Below are positions 7,958-16,135 of a stretch of 64,000 bases of DNA, in pieces. The position numbers and the translations under genes are program-made. Location of the stretch: the NCBI RefSeq assembly GCF_000407185.1, contig NZ_KE136484.1, positions 248,001 through 312,000 of the forward strand. The letters are read 5' to 3'. Origin of the DNA: Enterococcus malodoratus ATCC 43197. Lineage in GTDB: Bacteria > Bacillota > Bacilli > Lactobacillales > Enterococcaceae. How positions within the stretch are numbered: the stretch's first letter is position 1; each line of letters starts with the position of its first letter. Under the pieces are notes generated by a model that was not told where the DNA came from, ran no database searches, and saw only the letters and a list, made by a program, of their open reading frames with translations.

Positions 7958-8122
7958 ATGACAATTTTTTTGGATAGGTATCTCAGCATCATCCTCTTTT
8001 TAGCCAGCCTTCTAATTCTGACATTCAGAAAAAAACTTCTCAATGGTGAAAGTAAAATCATCACAGTTTATTTAGTTCTCATCACAATTTATTTTGTCTT
8101 AAGAATGGCAGGGATACTCTAG
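7958..8122 (+). CDS. 54-residue two-helix membrane peptide
   Basis: A short frame, ATG 7958 to TAG 8122, with a good ribosome binding site (ATAGGAGAA, 7943-7950) 7 bp before the start. The peptide starts MTIFLDRYLSIILFLASLLI and has two hydrophobic segments (about 8-23 and 34-48) around a basic loop FRKKLLNGESK. It follows the XRE/membrane pair in the same direction and is followed by a terminator at 8218. Its size and hairpin-like topology resemble small membrane proteins of unknown role. It matches no family I recognise. Confidence 0.55.
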   Translation: MTIFLDRYLSIILFLASLLILTFRKKLLNGESKIITVYLVLITIYFVLRMAGIL

Positions 8123-8391
8123 GAATAAAAACAGTGAAATATAAACTATTTCATAGGCAGAGGATGTCTTGGCTAGATTGAATCATAGTTTATCTGACAT
8201 CGGTGGAAGACTTTTATGGGGTGGAGAAATCCACTCCTTTTTTTCTATTTTGCTTTTTAATTATATTGCTGATTTTCTTCATTAAGTTGTTCTTGATGTA
8301 AGCTGGCCAATAGAGTTAAGCATTTTTGCAAAAGAGTGTAATAAGGGATTTGAAGGAAGATAAGAGTTTCTATAAGTACATTTCATTCAAC
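8123..8391. other. Gene-free stretch between the small peptide and rpsD
   Basis: No frame with a convincing ribosome binding site is visible. The only clear element is the terminator at 8218-8245. The rest is A+T-rich without repeats that I could see. Confidence 0.5.
8218..8245 (+). terminator. Terminator after the XRE cassette
   Basis: GGGGTGGA (8218-8225) pairs with TCCACTCC (8230-8237, one G-U) around GAAA, followed by eight T. Confidence 0.8.
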
Positions 8392-8433
8392 AAAAAAACA
8401 CCCAAATCCCTGCTGCCAAGGACTTGAGTGTCT
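8392..8433 (-). terminator. rpsD terminator
   Basis: On the minus strand ACACTCAAGTCC pairs completely (two G-U) with GGATTTGGGTGT, followed by a T tract (complement of the A run from 8392). It starts 10 bp after the rpsD stop codon. Confidence 0.85.
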
Positions 8434-8443
8434 GTAAGAAGTC

Positions 8444-9055
8444 TTACATTAATTTGTTGTAGAATTCAACGACTAGTGATTCGTCGATTTCTGGGTTGAT
8501 TTCATCACGTTCTGGTAAACGAGATAATGAACCTTCTAATTTTTCAGCGTCGAAGCTTACGAAAGCAGGACGGCCTACAGCTGATTCAACTGCTTCTTTA
8601 ACAGTAACCATGTTTTTAGATTTTTCGCGGATACCAATTACTTGGCCAACTTCTACTTCGTAAGAAGCGATATCAACACGTTTGCCATCGACAGTTACGT
8701 GACCATGGTTTACTAATTGACGAGCTTGACGACGAGTTGAAGCTAAACCTAGACGGTAAACTACGTTATCTAAACGACGTTCTAGTAAGATCATGAAGTT
8801 AACACCGTGTTTACCTTCTTTGATTTTGCTAGCGCGTACGAACATGTTACGGAATTGACGTTCGTTTAATCCGTAGATGAAACGTAATTTTTGTTTTTCT
8901 GACATTTGCAAGCCATATTCAGATTTCTTTCCACGGCTGTTTGGTCCATGTTGACCTGGAGCGTATGGACGGCGTGCTAATTCTTTACCTGTTCCTGATA
9001 ATGAGATACCAAGACGACGAGATTGTTTCCATGATGGTCCTGTATAACGAGACAT
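8444..9055 (-). CDS. rpsD: 30S ribosomal protein S4
   Basis: 203 residues, standard length. It opens [26 protein letters not shown] and contains the S4 RNA-binding domain ([31 protein letters not shown], about residues 92-122). S4 is a primary 16S rRNA binder that nucleates assembly of the 30S body. It also represses its own synthesis in Firmicutes by binding its mRNA leader. The gene is monocistronic here, with its own promoter, a long structured leader and a strong terminator. Codon use is biased, as expected for a ribosomal protein gene. A GGAGG ribosome binding site lies just before the ATG. Confidence 0.97.
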   Translation of the reverse strand: MSRYTGPSWKQSRRLGISLSGTGKELARRPYAPGQHGPNSRGKKSEYGLQMSEKQKLRFIYGLNERQFRNMFVRASKIKEGKHGVNFMILLERRLDNVVYRLGLASTRRQARQLVNHGHVTVDGKRVDIASYEVEVGQVIGIREKSKNMVTVKEAVESAVGRPAFVSFDAEKLEGSLSRLPERDEINPEIDESLVVEFYNKLM

Positions 9056-9233
9056 TTAAAAATTCCTCCAATAAATTATATTTGGAGTAAAATAATCCGT
9101 TGAAAAATTCATATCCGTGTAGTTCGTTCTTCAATCTTCACCTTCGCAGCCGCGGTTACACAATTGAACCAATATAGGCAACGAACTGGGGACGGGCTAT
9201 TATTCTTCTGCTGCATTATTTTACACAAATGTC
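9056..9233 (-). promoter_or_regulatory. Structured rpsD mRNA leader, probable S4 autoregulation element
   Basis: About 170 nt separate the promoter from the rpsD start. Within it, minus-strand AGTTCGTT (complement 9187-9180) and AACGAACT (complement 9128-9121) form a perfect 8-bp helix enclosing about 50 nt with a CCGCGGCTGCG core. This resembles in layout the S4-binding leader known from Bacillus rpsD. Assignment is by position and visible helix only. Confidence 0.6.
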
Positions 9234-9263
9234 AGTATAACTGAAAAGCGCAAGCCGAGTCAA
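9234..9263 (-). promoter_or_regulatory. rpsD promoter
   Basis: Minus-strand TTGACT (9263-9258) and TATACT (9239-9234) with an 18-bp spacer, about 180 bp before the rpsD start. Confidence 0.75.
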
Positions 9264-9376
9264 GTTCAGGTGTTGCATTTTTGAAAAAAATGTGTTAATT
9301 GTTGGGTGCTGACAAAAAACGATTACTTTTTTTCAAAGACAGCGAAAATATTGAATGGGAATTACGTAAGAACTTT

Positions 9377-9405
9377 TTGCAAATTCTCTGAAACTTCTCT
9401 ACAAT
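9377..9405 (+). promoter_or_regulatory. Promoter of the alkD-like gene
   Basis: TTGCAA (9377-9382) and TACAAT (9400-9405) separated by 17 bp, 25 bp before the GTG start. Confidence 0.6.
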
Positions 9406-9429
9406 AATAAGTGTAAAAGGGGTGAATCG

Positions 9430-10068
9430 GTGAAATCTTTGATTTTTCCGTACCAAACGGAGCTTGCAGAACCAATGGCTCACTACATGAAAGACCATTT
9501 TCCCTTTTGCGGAGTCAAAAAGCCTCAACGTGCTCTGTTGGAGCGGCCTTTTTTAAAGGAAAGTCTGAATTTGCCAATGCCGGCGTTATTGCAGGAGATT
9601 TTTCGCAACTACAATAAAGCGGAGCGGGAATACCAGTATTATGCGATCGATTTGGCGCAAAGGAACATTCAGCGTTTTTCGTTGGAGGATCTAGCCGCGT
9701 TATTGCCCTTGTTGGCGGAAAAAAGCTGGTGGGACAGTATCGATGCATGGCGCAAAGTTTTTTCTACGTGGGTCTTGGCGCACCCGGTGGAGATCAAACA
9801 GGTCTACCATTTTTTCTATCAGCACGAGAACTTTTGGTATCGGCGTGTCGCGATCAACTTGCAGTTGATGTTTAAGGAACAAACTGATCCAGAATTATTA
9901 GCGCAAGCGATCTTGGCGGATTTGACGACGGATGAATTTTTTATCCAGAAGGCGATCGGCTGGGCATTGCGAGATTATAGCAAGGTGAATCCTGAGTGGG
10001 TAAAGGAATTTATGCAGCAGCATTCATTAAGTAAGTTAGCCCTACGTGAGGGCAGCAAATACATATAA
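9430..10068 (+). CDS. DNA alkylation repair protein (AlkD-like glycosylase)
   Basis: 212 residues from GTG 9430, behind an AAAAGGGGTGA ribosome binding site. AlkD proteins are built of HEAT-like repeats that wrap DNA and excise alkylated purines, such as 3- or 7-alkyl lesions. Features matching the family are YYAIDLAQ, the W-W-D pattern in KSWWDSIDAWRK (catalytic Asp region), NFWYRRVAINLQ with the conserved Arg, and FIQKAIGWALRDYSK near the end. It precedes a HAD phosphatase gene by 15 bp and is probably co-transcribed. The substrate range cannot be set from sequence. Confidence 0.85.
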   Translation: MKSLIFPYQTELAEPMAHYMKDHFPFCGVKKPQRALLERPFLKESLNLPMPALLQEIFRNYNKAEREYQYYAIDLAQRNIQRFSLEDLAALLPLLAEKSWWDSIDAWRKVFSTWVLAHPVEIKQVYHFFYQHENFWYRRVAINLQLMFKEQTDPELLAQAILADLTTDEFFIQKAIGWALRDYSKVNPEWVKEFMQQHSLSKLALREGSKYI

Positions 10069-10083
10069 ATGGAGAGATAAATT

Positions 10084-10863
10084 TTGGAAAGAAAATTAAT
10101 CGCACTAGACATTGACGGTACCTTGTTGAGCAGTCAAAGAGAACCTTTGGACAGTACTGTTAAGGCATTGAAGGCTTTACGTGAAGTCGGGCATTTAGTG
10201 ACTATTGCGACGGGACGCTCCCGCCTTTTGGCCGGCGATGTGATTCACCAACTAGGTTGTACGAATTACATCATTTGTAATGGATCAGCAGGATTTTTAG
10301 ATCATGAGCAAGTTTACAAGCATACGCTTGATCGTGAAGCGTTGAGTCGAATGATCGACTTTGCCAGTGAACGGAACATCGATATCATGCTTTTCGGTTT
10401 AGATTCCATTGCCTGTGTAACCGACTTTGACTCGCCAAAAGTAAATGACGCAATGACTTCTTTCGGTCAAAAAGCGCCTGAGTATGAAGCGGATTATTTC
10501 TCTCAACACGAAGTTTACCAAGGCTGTGCTTTTTATGATCAGTCGATGGATGAAGAATTTCAAGCAGCCTTTCCAGAATTTCGTTTAGTTCGTTGGCATG
10601 AAAACAGTGTCGATATTATTCCTAATCCTGGGTCAAAAGCGCAAACGATTTTGGCGTTGGCGAAAAAGGTTGGGATCAAGCCAGAAAATATTGTTACTTT
10701 CGGTGACGGCAATAACGACATAGAAATGCTCAACTTAGCCGGAACAGGTGTTGCGATGGGGAATGCGGCTTCGCATGTTAAAGAAGCGGCCAATCTCGTG
10801 ACTGATACAAATGATCGCGACGGCATCTACAAAGCATTACGAAAATTAGAATTGGTTTATTAA
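10084..10863 (+). CDS. Cof-type HAD-superfamily phosphatase
   Basis: 259 residues starting at TTG 10084 (GGAGAG 8 bp upstream). Motif I is ALDIDGTLLSS (nucleophile and acid-base Asp), motif II ITIATGRSR-like (TIATGRS), and motifs III/IV are SKAQTILALAKKVG and FGDGNNDIEMLNLAGTGVAMGNA. The insertion between motifs II and III is the C2B cap of the Cof class, which dephosphorylates sugar phosphates, flavin mononucleotide and similar small molecules. It is likely co-transcribed with the alkD-like gene upstream and followed by a strong terminator. The physiological substrate is not predictable. Confidence 0.9.
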   Translation: MERKLIALDIDGTLLSSQREPLDSTVKALKALREVGHLVTIATGRSRLLAGDVIHQLGCTNYIICNGSAGFLDHEQVYKHTLDREALSRMIDFASERNIDIMLFGLDSIACVTDFDSPKVNDAMTSFGQKAPEYEADYFSQHEVYQGCAFYDQSMDEEFQAAFPEFRLVRWHENSVDIIPNPGSKAQTILALAKKVGIKPENIVTFGDGNNDIEMLNLAGTGVAMGNAASHVKEAANLVTDTNDRDGIYKALRKLELVY

Positions 10864-10878
10864 TAAAGCTGTTCGGAA

Positions 10879-10910
10879 GAATCGGGAAGTATTCCCGGTT
10901 CTTTTTTTTT
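10879..10910 (+). terminator. Terminator after the HAD phosphatase
   Basis: GAATCGGGAA (10879-10888) pairs with TTCCCGGTTC (10892-10901) around GTA, followed by nine T. Confidence 0.9.
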
Positions 10911-11063
10911 GTCTTCGGCCGGATATTTCAGCGAAATTAAATTCATTTTCCACAAGGAAAAAATGAATTTTGAAGAAAGGTCGAGAGAACCTCCATCGAT
11001 AGGAGAACAATTAAGCAAAAGCAGATGATCCGCTTATTTATTTACCGGATATGGATGGAGAAA

Positions 11064-11071
11064 GTGACAAA
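11064..11071. repeat. Left 8-bp target-site duplication of the IS256-family element
   Basis: GTGACAAA directly abuts the left terminal repeat and is repeated exactly at 12408-12415. Confidence 0.9.
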
Positions 11072-12407
11072 GGGAGCGTCAATAATTTTGTGTAAATGGT
11101 TCTTCCCTACTGTAGATTGTTTCTAATTCTCCATCGGTTGACTCAGCATTTGTTCGAGCTCGCCTTCGGCCTGTTGGAAACCTTTATGACTGCGACCTAG
11201 GAATTTTTGGTTGTGAGTATCAAAAGACGAGACTAAGAAACGTTCCATCGACTCTTCATTTTGGAACTGTTCCTTGCGGTGGCTGTATTTCTTGATTTGC
11301 TTATTAAAGGATTCAATCAAGTTCGTAGAGTAAATAGTCTTGCGTATGGCTAATGGGAAATCATAGAAAGTGAGCAGGTAATCGTTCGAAAGGATCGATT
11401 CCACCATTTTTGGATAGCTGGTTTTCCATTTTTCCGCAAAAGCACCACGTGCTTCCAATGCCGCCTTTTTAGATGACGCTTGATACACCATTTTAAAATC
11501 ATCACAGACTTCCTTACGATCATCGACACGCACTTTGTGACTGATATTACGGGAAACGTGCACACAGCAATGTTGAAAACGGGCTTTGGGGTAGAACCGC
11601 TGCACGGCCCCTGCCATCCCCTTTAAGCCATCCGTGATGAAAAGGAGGACGTTTTTCACGCCACGTTCCTGGAGGTCTATTAAAATCTCTTCCCAAATCG
11701 TGATAGATTCAGTTGGTGCAATCGCATAGCTCAACACTTCCTTTGAACCGTCCGGGCGAATGCCAACTGCGATATGAATGGCTTCCTTGGCGACGGTTTT
11801 CCGCTTTAAAGGGATATAGGTTGCGTCCATATAAATAGCGGCATAACGGTCATGAAGCTCACGTTCCTTAAATGAAGTGACTTCTTCCGTAAATGATTTA
11901 GTCATATTGGACATGGTTTGGGGCGTGTAGTGATGCCCATACATTTTCTCAATCAAGTCTGCGATTTCCGACATGGTAATACCTTTTCGGAAGAGGTGAA
12001 TGACGGTCTCCTCTAAGGTATCATTCGTCCGTCTATAAGCAGGAACAGTCTGTTGCTTGAACTCGCCGTTGCGGTCGCGCGGAATCTGGAGATGAAGTTC
12101 CCCGTACTCGGTCTTGACCGTACGGTCATAGGAGCCGTTACGAGAATTACCCGTGTTAAAACCAATGCGATCGTACTTTTCGTAATCGAGGAAAGCCGTT
12201 AACTCCGTTTTGAGAAGCGTATTGACAGCTTTTTCCAAATGGACACGGAATAATTCATTCAAATCGCCTTTGTTCGCTAGAGTCTTTAGAATTTCTGTAG
12301 TAAAATCGTTCATATGGAAGCCCTCTTTTCTGTGAATGTGTTGTGGTAACTCTATTCTACAGAAGGGACTTCCTTTTTTCTATTTACACAAAATATTTTA
12401 CACTCTC
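11072..12407 (-). mobile_element. Complete IS256-family insertion sequence (1336 bp)
   Basis: The element is bounded by 26-bp imperfect inverted repeats, 11072-11097 and 12382-12407, with 21 of 26 positions matching and the inner 13 (ATTTTGTGTAAAT) identical. The flanks carry a perfect 8-bp direct repeat GTGACAAA, the duplication size expected for IS256 transposition. It contains one intact transposase gene on the minus strand. All parts look functional, and the undecayed duplication suggests a fairly recent arrival. It sits between the HAD phosphatase terminator and the promoter of a lipoprotein operon, interrupting no visible gene. Confidence 0.93.
11123..12313 (-). CDS. IS256-family transposase (mutator type)
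   Basis: 396 residues, full length for the family (about 390-400). The catalytic DDE residues can be seen as D in AAIYMDATYIPLKR, D in LLFITDGLKGMAGA, and E in STNLIESFNKQIKKYSHRK. The HCCVH cluster typical of the family follows FYPKARFQ. The N-terminal third is the DNA-binding region. The start is ATG 12313 with AGAGGG upstream on the minus strand. Intact, with no frameshift. Confidence 0.95.
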   Translation of the reverse strand: MNDFTTEILKTLANKGDLNELFRVHLEKAVNTLLKTELTAFLDYEKYDRIGFNTGNSRNGSYDRTVKTEYGELHLQIPRDRNGEFKQQTVPAYRRTNDTLEETVIHLFRKGITMSEIADLIEKMYGHHYTPQTMSNMTKSFTEEVTSFKERELHDRYAAIYMDATYIPLKRKTVAKEAIHIAVGIRPDGSKEVLSYAIAPTESITIWEEILIDLQERGVKNVLLFITDGLKGMAGAVQRFYPKARFQHCCVHVSRNISHKVRVDDRKEVCDDFKMVYQASSKKAALEARGAFAEKWKTSYPKMVESILSNDYLLTFYDFPLAIRKTIYSTNLIESFNKQIKKYSHRKEQFQNEESMERFLVSSFDTHNQKFLGRSHKGFQQAEGELEQMLSQPMEN

Positions 12408-12415
12408 GTGACAAA
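12408..12415. repeat. Right 8-bp target-site duplication of the IS256-family element
   Basis: GTGACAAA, identical to 11064-11071. Its first six bases with TATTAT at 12431-12436 (17-bp spacer) also read as a possible rightward promoter. Confidence 0.9.
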
Positions 12416-12520
12416 TTAAATAGATATAAATATTATAAAATCTTTTTTTAACATTTTCATTTATTAATTATATTTGTTTTTTTAAATACCGCCATTTTGA
12501 TGTTAATTTCTGTCACCGTG

Positions 12521-12550
12521 TTGACGAAGAGATTCTTTTGCGTATATCAT
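12521..12550 (+). promoter_or_regulatory. Probable promoter of the lipoprotein/TcaA-like operon
   Basis: TTGACG (12521-12526) followed by TATCAT (12545-12550) at 18 bp, or TATATC at 16 bp. It leaves a leader of about 50 nt before the start at 12608. Confidence 0.5.
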
Positions 12551-12607
12551 GTAGGTAATAAGTGTTTTTTTATTAATAGAAAAATAGGATATAGAGGAGG
12601 AAAAACC

Positions 12608-13726
12608 ATGAATAAGTTTAGGGTGCTTAGTGGGTTGGTTTTACTGAGTAGTTTGTTATTCACAGTGACTGGATGTTCAGGCGGAAATGAGACGAAAAAG
12701 GCAGAAAAAAAAGAAAATACGGCACAAACATCCAAGGTTGATTTGAGTGTTGAAGGAGGCAGCTTCATCATTCCTGATGGGGGAAAGGTGGATGACGAGA
12801 CAGGCTTCTTGGCGTTAGAGATCAAAGTCAAAAATAAATCAAAGGACAAATTGGATGTCTCTTCAAATGATTTTGCCTTGTACGATGAAGATGGAAAAAA
12901 GGTTTCTTCCGAGCATGTGTATGATTCCAATGATAATTTTAAAGTAATGAGCAGTGAAAGTTTATCCGAAGATAAGAGTTTTACGGAGCCTTTAGTTTTT
13001 GAGGTTAAGAAGGATGCCGAATATGAGCTGCATTACAAGCCGACGTACTATTCAGATGATGAGAAGGACGAAGGTGTTGAGTTAAAACTGAACACGAAGA
13101 AATACACTGATGAAACGAAGGCAGTCCAAGCCTTGATGAGTCAATATGTGACGAAGGTTTTTTATGGCTCTGACGAAGTGAAGGATGAGGATAAGAAAGC
13201 CGCAGGCAAGCTGGAATTGGCTAATGACGTTGATCAGGAAAGCAAGACCTTCAAGGAAGAGGCCATCAATGCGTTAAAGGATTCCTTCTCAAATTACGAA
13301 CCGTCAACAGCGGAGCTAGAAAAGGTCATTACCCAGATTCAAAATACGAATGCTGAAAAAGGCAAAGTCACCTATACCTTCAAGGAGTTCTTCCCGGAAT
13401 CAGCGGTGATTTATGTTCGTCCAGAGATGGTGCTGCTGGATGATGTGGATACAAAGGCCATCACGGAAAAATTTGTTGAAGAAAACAAAGGGAAGTATAC
13501 GGATTATACGAGCGTCCGCCGCGATGCGGAAAAATACTTGCTGCAAGAACTGCCGGCGAAAATCAATGAGACGCCCGTCAACACAGATGAGAATATGAAT
13601 GGCGAAGGCTACCAAGTGAAGCTGGAGAAAAAGGACGGCAAATGGGAAATCAATTCGGCGAATGAAAGCCGCAACTACTATTTCAAATCGATGAAAGAGA
13701 CCTTTAGAGGCGGGCTTAATGACTAA
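12608..13726 (+). CDS. Lipoprotein with DUF4352-like and DUF5105-like domains
   Basis: 372 residues from ATG 12608, with AGGAGG just upstream. A longer frame from 12497 would start inside the promoter region and is rejected. The signal peptide ends in a lipobox (TVTGC, Cys about 22). Residues 35-155 resemble the immunoglobulin-like DUF4352 fold (ALEIKVKNKSKDKL, SSNDFALYDEDGKK). Residues about 160-370 resemble DUF5105, common in enterococcal and streptococcal lipoproteins. The protein is exposed on the outer face of the membrane. Its end overlaps the next gene by 8 bp, so the two are translationally linked. Function unknown, presumably envelope-related. Confidence 0.75.
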   Translation: MNKFRVLSGLVLLSSLLFTVTGCSGGNETKKAEKKENTAQTSKVDLSVEGGSFIIPDGGKVDDETGFLALEIKVKNKSKDKLDVSSNDFALYDEDGKKVSSEHVYDSNDNFKVMSSESLSEDKSFTEPLVFEVKKDAEYELHYKPTYYSDDEKDEGVELKLNTKKYTDETKAVQALMSQYVTKVFYGSDEVKDEDKKAAGKLELANDVDQESKTFKEEAINALKDSFSNYEPSTAELEKVITQIQNTNAEKGKVTYTFKEFFPESAVIYVRPEMVLLDDVDTKAITEKFVEENKGKYTDYTSVRRDAEKYLLQELPAKINETPVNTDENMNGEGYQVKLEKKDGKWEINSANESRNYYFKSMKETFRGGLND

Positions 13727-14795
13727 AAAGACTGGAATGCTGGCAACCGTAGTGTTGTTAGCAGCGGTTGTTTTTGGCTTCATCAGTTATTCCAGTTATA
13801 AAAATAGCGAGGAAGCAACGGTGGAACGTCTCGCCACGGCTTTGCTGGAAGGCGATCAGGCGGCGGTCAAGCGCTATATGCCGAGCTATTCGAACAAGAA
13901 AAAGATTTCGAATTCCGCCAGAAAAACCTTTCAGAAACAAATGAAGCGGCTGAAAAAGGATCAAGTAGTCAAGCTGCTGCAAACAGAAGACAATTTTTCG
14001 CTGGAAAAGGGCTCGTCCTTTTTTAAGCCGGCTCAAATCTATCCTAGCGCGCGCTACCTAGTGATTGAATTGCCCAAGGGGACAGAGCTTCAGGCAACGA
14101 TTGAAGCCCAAAATCTGTCTGGTCAATATGTAGAAGAATGGAATAAATATACCTTTGGACCGTTCCTGCCGTACGAATATCAGGTGGCTTATGAAACGGC
14201 GCATCCTAAGTTTGGTTCAAAGAATGTCAAGGAAAAGGTTGATCTCAACGCAACCGACCAACGATTGACAGTGAAGGAAAGCAGTTTGTACGAAGGCAAT
14301 CTGAAATTTCAAAAACACCTGCTGGCCTCTGCGGTCAATTACTTTGATTCAATGAATGAAGGGATTCGCGACGGGTTAAATGTTTCACGTTTAGTATCCT
14401 CAAAGGAATACAAGACGACTCTGCAAGCCAGTTTTGACAAACTGAAGCCTTACATGGAAAGCTTTGATCAGGAATTCCAACGAATCACAATCAATTGTGA
14501 TTCGATTTCGGTAAATAATGGACAGACCAAAGTCCAATTAGATTTATATGTTGATCTCAAGCGTTCAATCAAACTAGTGGAAGAAGCGGGGATCGATGAA
14601 GCACTGACTTCTGATAAACAAAATGCCATCGCCTCTTTTCTTTATGATGAGGAGCAGAAAAAATGGCTCGTCGATGAGCTTGATTTCAGCACTTATCAGC
14701 AAGACCCGGAAAAATGGGAACACGTTCAAAGCTATCGCGGCGAAAGTGTCAAAAAGGCATATTGGGATAAAAACGGCGCCGAAGATGTCGTCTAA
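13719..14795 (+). CDS. TcaA-like membrane-anchored envelope protein
   Basis: 358 residues, ATG 13719 overlapping the end of the lipoprotein gene by 8 bp (AGAGGCGGG ribosome binding site). One membrane helix near the N-terminus (about 7-25) leaves the rest outside. The order of an external second domain (TVERLATALLEGDQAAVKRY onward), a beta-rich middle (FGPFLPYEYQVAYET-type TcaA repeat), and a C-terminal NTF2-like domain ending in KKWLVDELDFS matches TcaA/YvbJ proteins. The N-terminal zinc ribbon found in many TcaA proteins is absent. Staphylococcal TcaA influences wall integrity and teicoplanin response. The same job here is only suggested. Confidence 0.7.
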   Translation: MTKKTGMLATVVLLAAVVFGFISYSSYKNSEEATVERLATALLEGDQAAVKRYMPSYSNKKKISNSARKTFQKQMKRLKKDQVVKLLQTEDNFSLEKGSSFFKPAQIYPSARYLVIELPKGTELQATIEAQNLSGQYVEEWNKYTFGPFLPYEYQVAYETAHPKFGSKNVKEKVDLNATDQRLTVKESSLYEGNLKFQKHLLASAVNYFDSMNEGIRDGLNVSRLVSSKEYKTTLQASFDKLKPYMESFDQEFQRITINCDSISVNNGQTKVQLDLYVDLKRSIKLVEEAGIDEALTSDKQNAIASFLYDEEQKKWLVDELDFSTYQQDPEKWEHVQSYRGESVKKAYWDKNGAEDVV

Positions 14796-14802
14796 AATAA
14801 AG

Positions 14803-14838
14803 AAACTGCGGGTGCATTGCTGCCGGCAGTTTTTTTAT
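14803..14838 (+). terminator. Terminator after the TcaA-like gene
   Basis: AACTGCGG and CCGGCAGTT pair around GTGCATTGCTG (slightly imperfect), followed by seven T. Confidence 0.75.
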
Positions 14839-14935
14839 TCTTAAATTGCGGTCAGTAAGCTTAATGGAATCTTTTATTTTCAAGCAAAAACAACTATAAT
14901 AAGGCAAGATGCTTAATTAGAGAAGGGGAAAAAAA

Positions 14936-15730
14936 GTGCGCTTACTATTCATTGGGGATGTTGTGGGTTCGTTAGGTCGGCAAATGTTGAGTGATTATTT
15001 ACCGCGGCTAAAGAAGAAATACCATCCACAGTTGACGATCGTCAACGGGGAAAACGCGGCAGCAGGTCGTGGAATTACGGAAAAAATCTATAAGAAATTT
15101 TTACAAGATGGTGTTGATGTTGTTACCATGGGGAATCATACGTGGGACAACAAAGCGATTTTTGAGTTTATTCCTGAGGCCAAGAAAATGATTCGACCAG
15201 CGAATTTTCCAGAGGGTGCTCCCGGCAGAGGGCATTTGTATGTGAAAGTGAATGACTTGGAACTGGCGATCATTAATCTGCAAGGACGGTCATTTATGGC
15301 AGACTTAGACGATCCTTTCCGAATTGGTGATCAACTGATCGCGGAAGCACAGAAACGCACACCGTATATTTTTGTCGATTTTCATGGCGAAACCACCAGC
15401 GAAAAACAAGCGATGGGCTGGTTTGCGGATGGTCGTGTCTCAGCAGTTGTCGGGACGCATACCCATGTTCAAACCAATGACGCACGCATTTTGCCAAAAG
15501 GAACTGCTTATCTGACAGATGTTGGAATGACGGGACCTTATGACGGTATTTTAGGAATGAAGAAAGAACCGATCATTGAGAAATTTATGACGGCCTTGCC
15601 GCATCGCTTTGAAGTGATCGAAGAAGGGCGCATGATGTTATCGGCTTGTGTGATAGACATCGATAAAAATGGTCACGGACAAAAAATCGAAACGATTATG
15701 ATTAATGATGATCGTCCATTTAGAGAATAG
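14936..15730 (+). CDS. ymdB: YmdB-family metallophosphoesterase (2',3'-cyclic nucleotide phosphodiesterase)
   Basis: 264 residues from GTG 14936 (AGAAGGGGAA ribosome binding site). Metal ligands fit the family: LFIGDVVGSLGR, TIVNGENAAAGRGI, TMGNHTWDN, and IFVDFHGETTSEKQAMGWFADGRVSAVVGTHTH in pieces across residues 35-180. YmdB hydrolyses cyclic nucleotides and in Bacillus affects biofilm and motility decisions. Here it opens a group with ricA, mutS and mutL in the same direction, an order often seen near rny in Firmicutes, although rny is not in this window's group. Confidence 0.93.
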   Translation: MRLLFIGDVVGSLGRQMLSDYLPRLKKKYHPQLTIVNGENAAAGRGITEKIYKKFLQDGVDVVTMGNHTWDNKAIFEFIPEAKKMIRPANFPEGAPGRGHLYVKVNDLELAIINLQGRSFMADLDDPFRIGDQLIAEAQKRTPYIFVDFHGETTSEKQAMGWFADGRVSAVVGTHTHVQTNDARILPKGTAYLTDVGMTGPYDGILGMKKEPIIEKFMTALPHRFEVIEEGRMMLSACVIDIDKNGHGQKIETIMINDDRPFRE

Positions 15731-15745
15731 AAGCAGAGGTATAAA

Positions 15746-16135
15746 ATGAATCTGGAAAAAGAAGCCGCCGTTGACGCGGCTTTATCTCATTTAACAGCAT
15801 TATTAGGTGAAAATGAAGTGATCACGCGTTATCAAAAGCTGCAAAAACGCGTGGCGGAAAATGACACACTGCAGCAACTAGAAGAAGGGATCAAGGCTGC
15901 CCAAAAGGATGCAGTTCAGTTTGCCCACTACGGCAAACCTGAAGCGGAGCGCGCGGCGCTAAAAGAAGCCGATCGTTTAACCAAGGAATTCAATCAGCAC
16001 CCGTTAGTGATCGACTACCGCGAACAGCTCTATGAAGCCAATGATCTGCTGCAGCATTTGACGGCTATGATTCAAAAAGAGGTCAATACCGCTTTAGAAT
16101 ATGATGATTTAACGAAAGAGGAGGAGCCGCAGTAA
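15746..16135 (+). CDS. ricA: YlbF/YmcA-family protein (RicA-like)
   Basis: 129 residues, almost wholly helical. The [20 protein letters not shown] stretch and [15 protein letters not shown] tail align with Bacillus YmcA (RicA). In Bacillus, RicA, RicF and RicT form a complex that binds RNase Y and guides mRNA processing. Position directly after ymdB and before mutS supports the assignment. The stop overlaps the mutS start (TAATG), implying coupled translation. The cysteine-rich tail that in B. subtilis YmcA helps hold an iron-sulfur cluster is not present, since the protein ends in [10 protein letters not shown]. Confidence 0.8.
   Translation: MNLEKEAAVDAALSHLTALLGENEVITRYQKLQKRVAENDTLQQLEEGIKAAQKDAVQFAHYGKPEAERAALKEADRLTKEFNQHPLVIDYREQLYEANDLLQHLTAMIQKEVNTALEYDDLTKEEEPQ

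Noticed and set aside
12497-12607. N-terminal extension of the lipoprotein gene
   Set aside because: It would run through the promoter and would place the signal peptide internally; ATG 12608 has AGGAGG and a clean lipoprotein signal.
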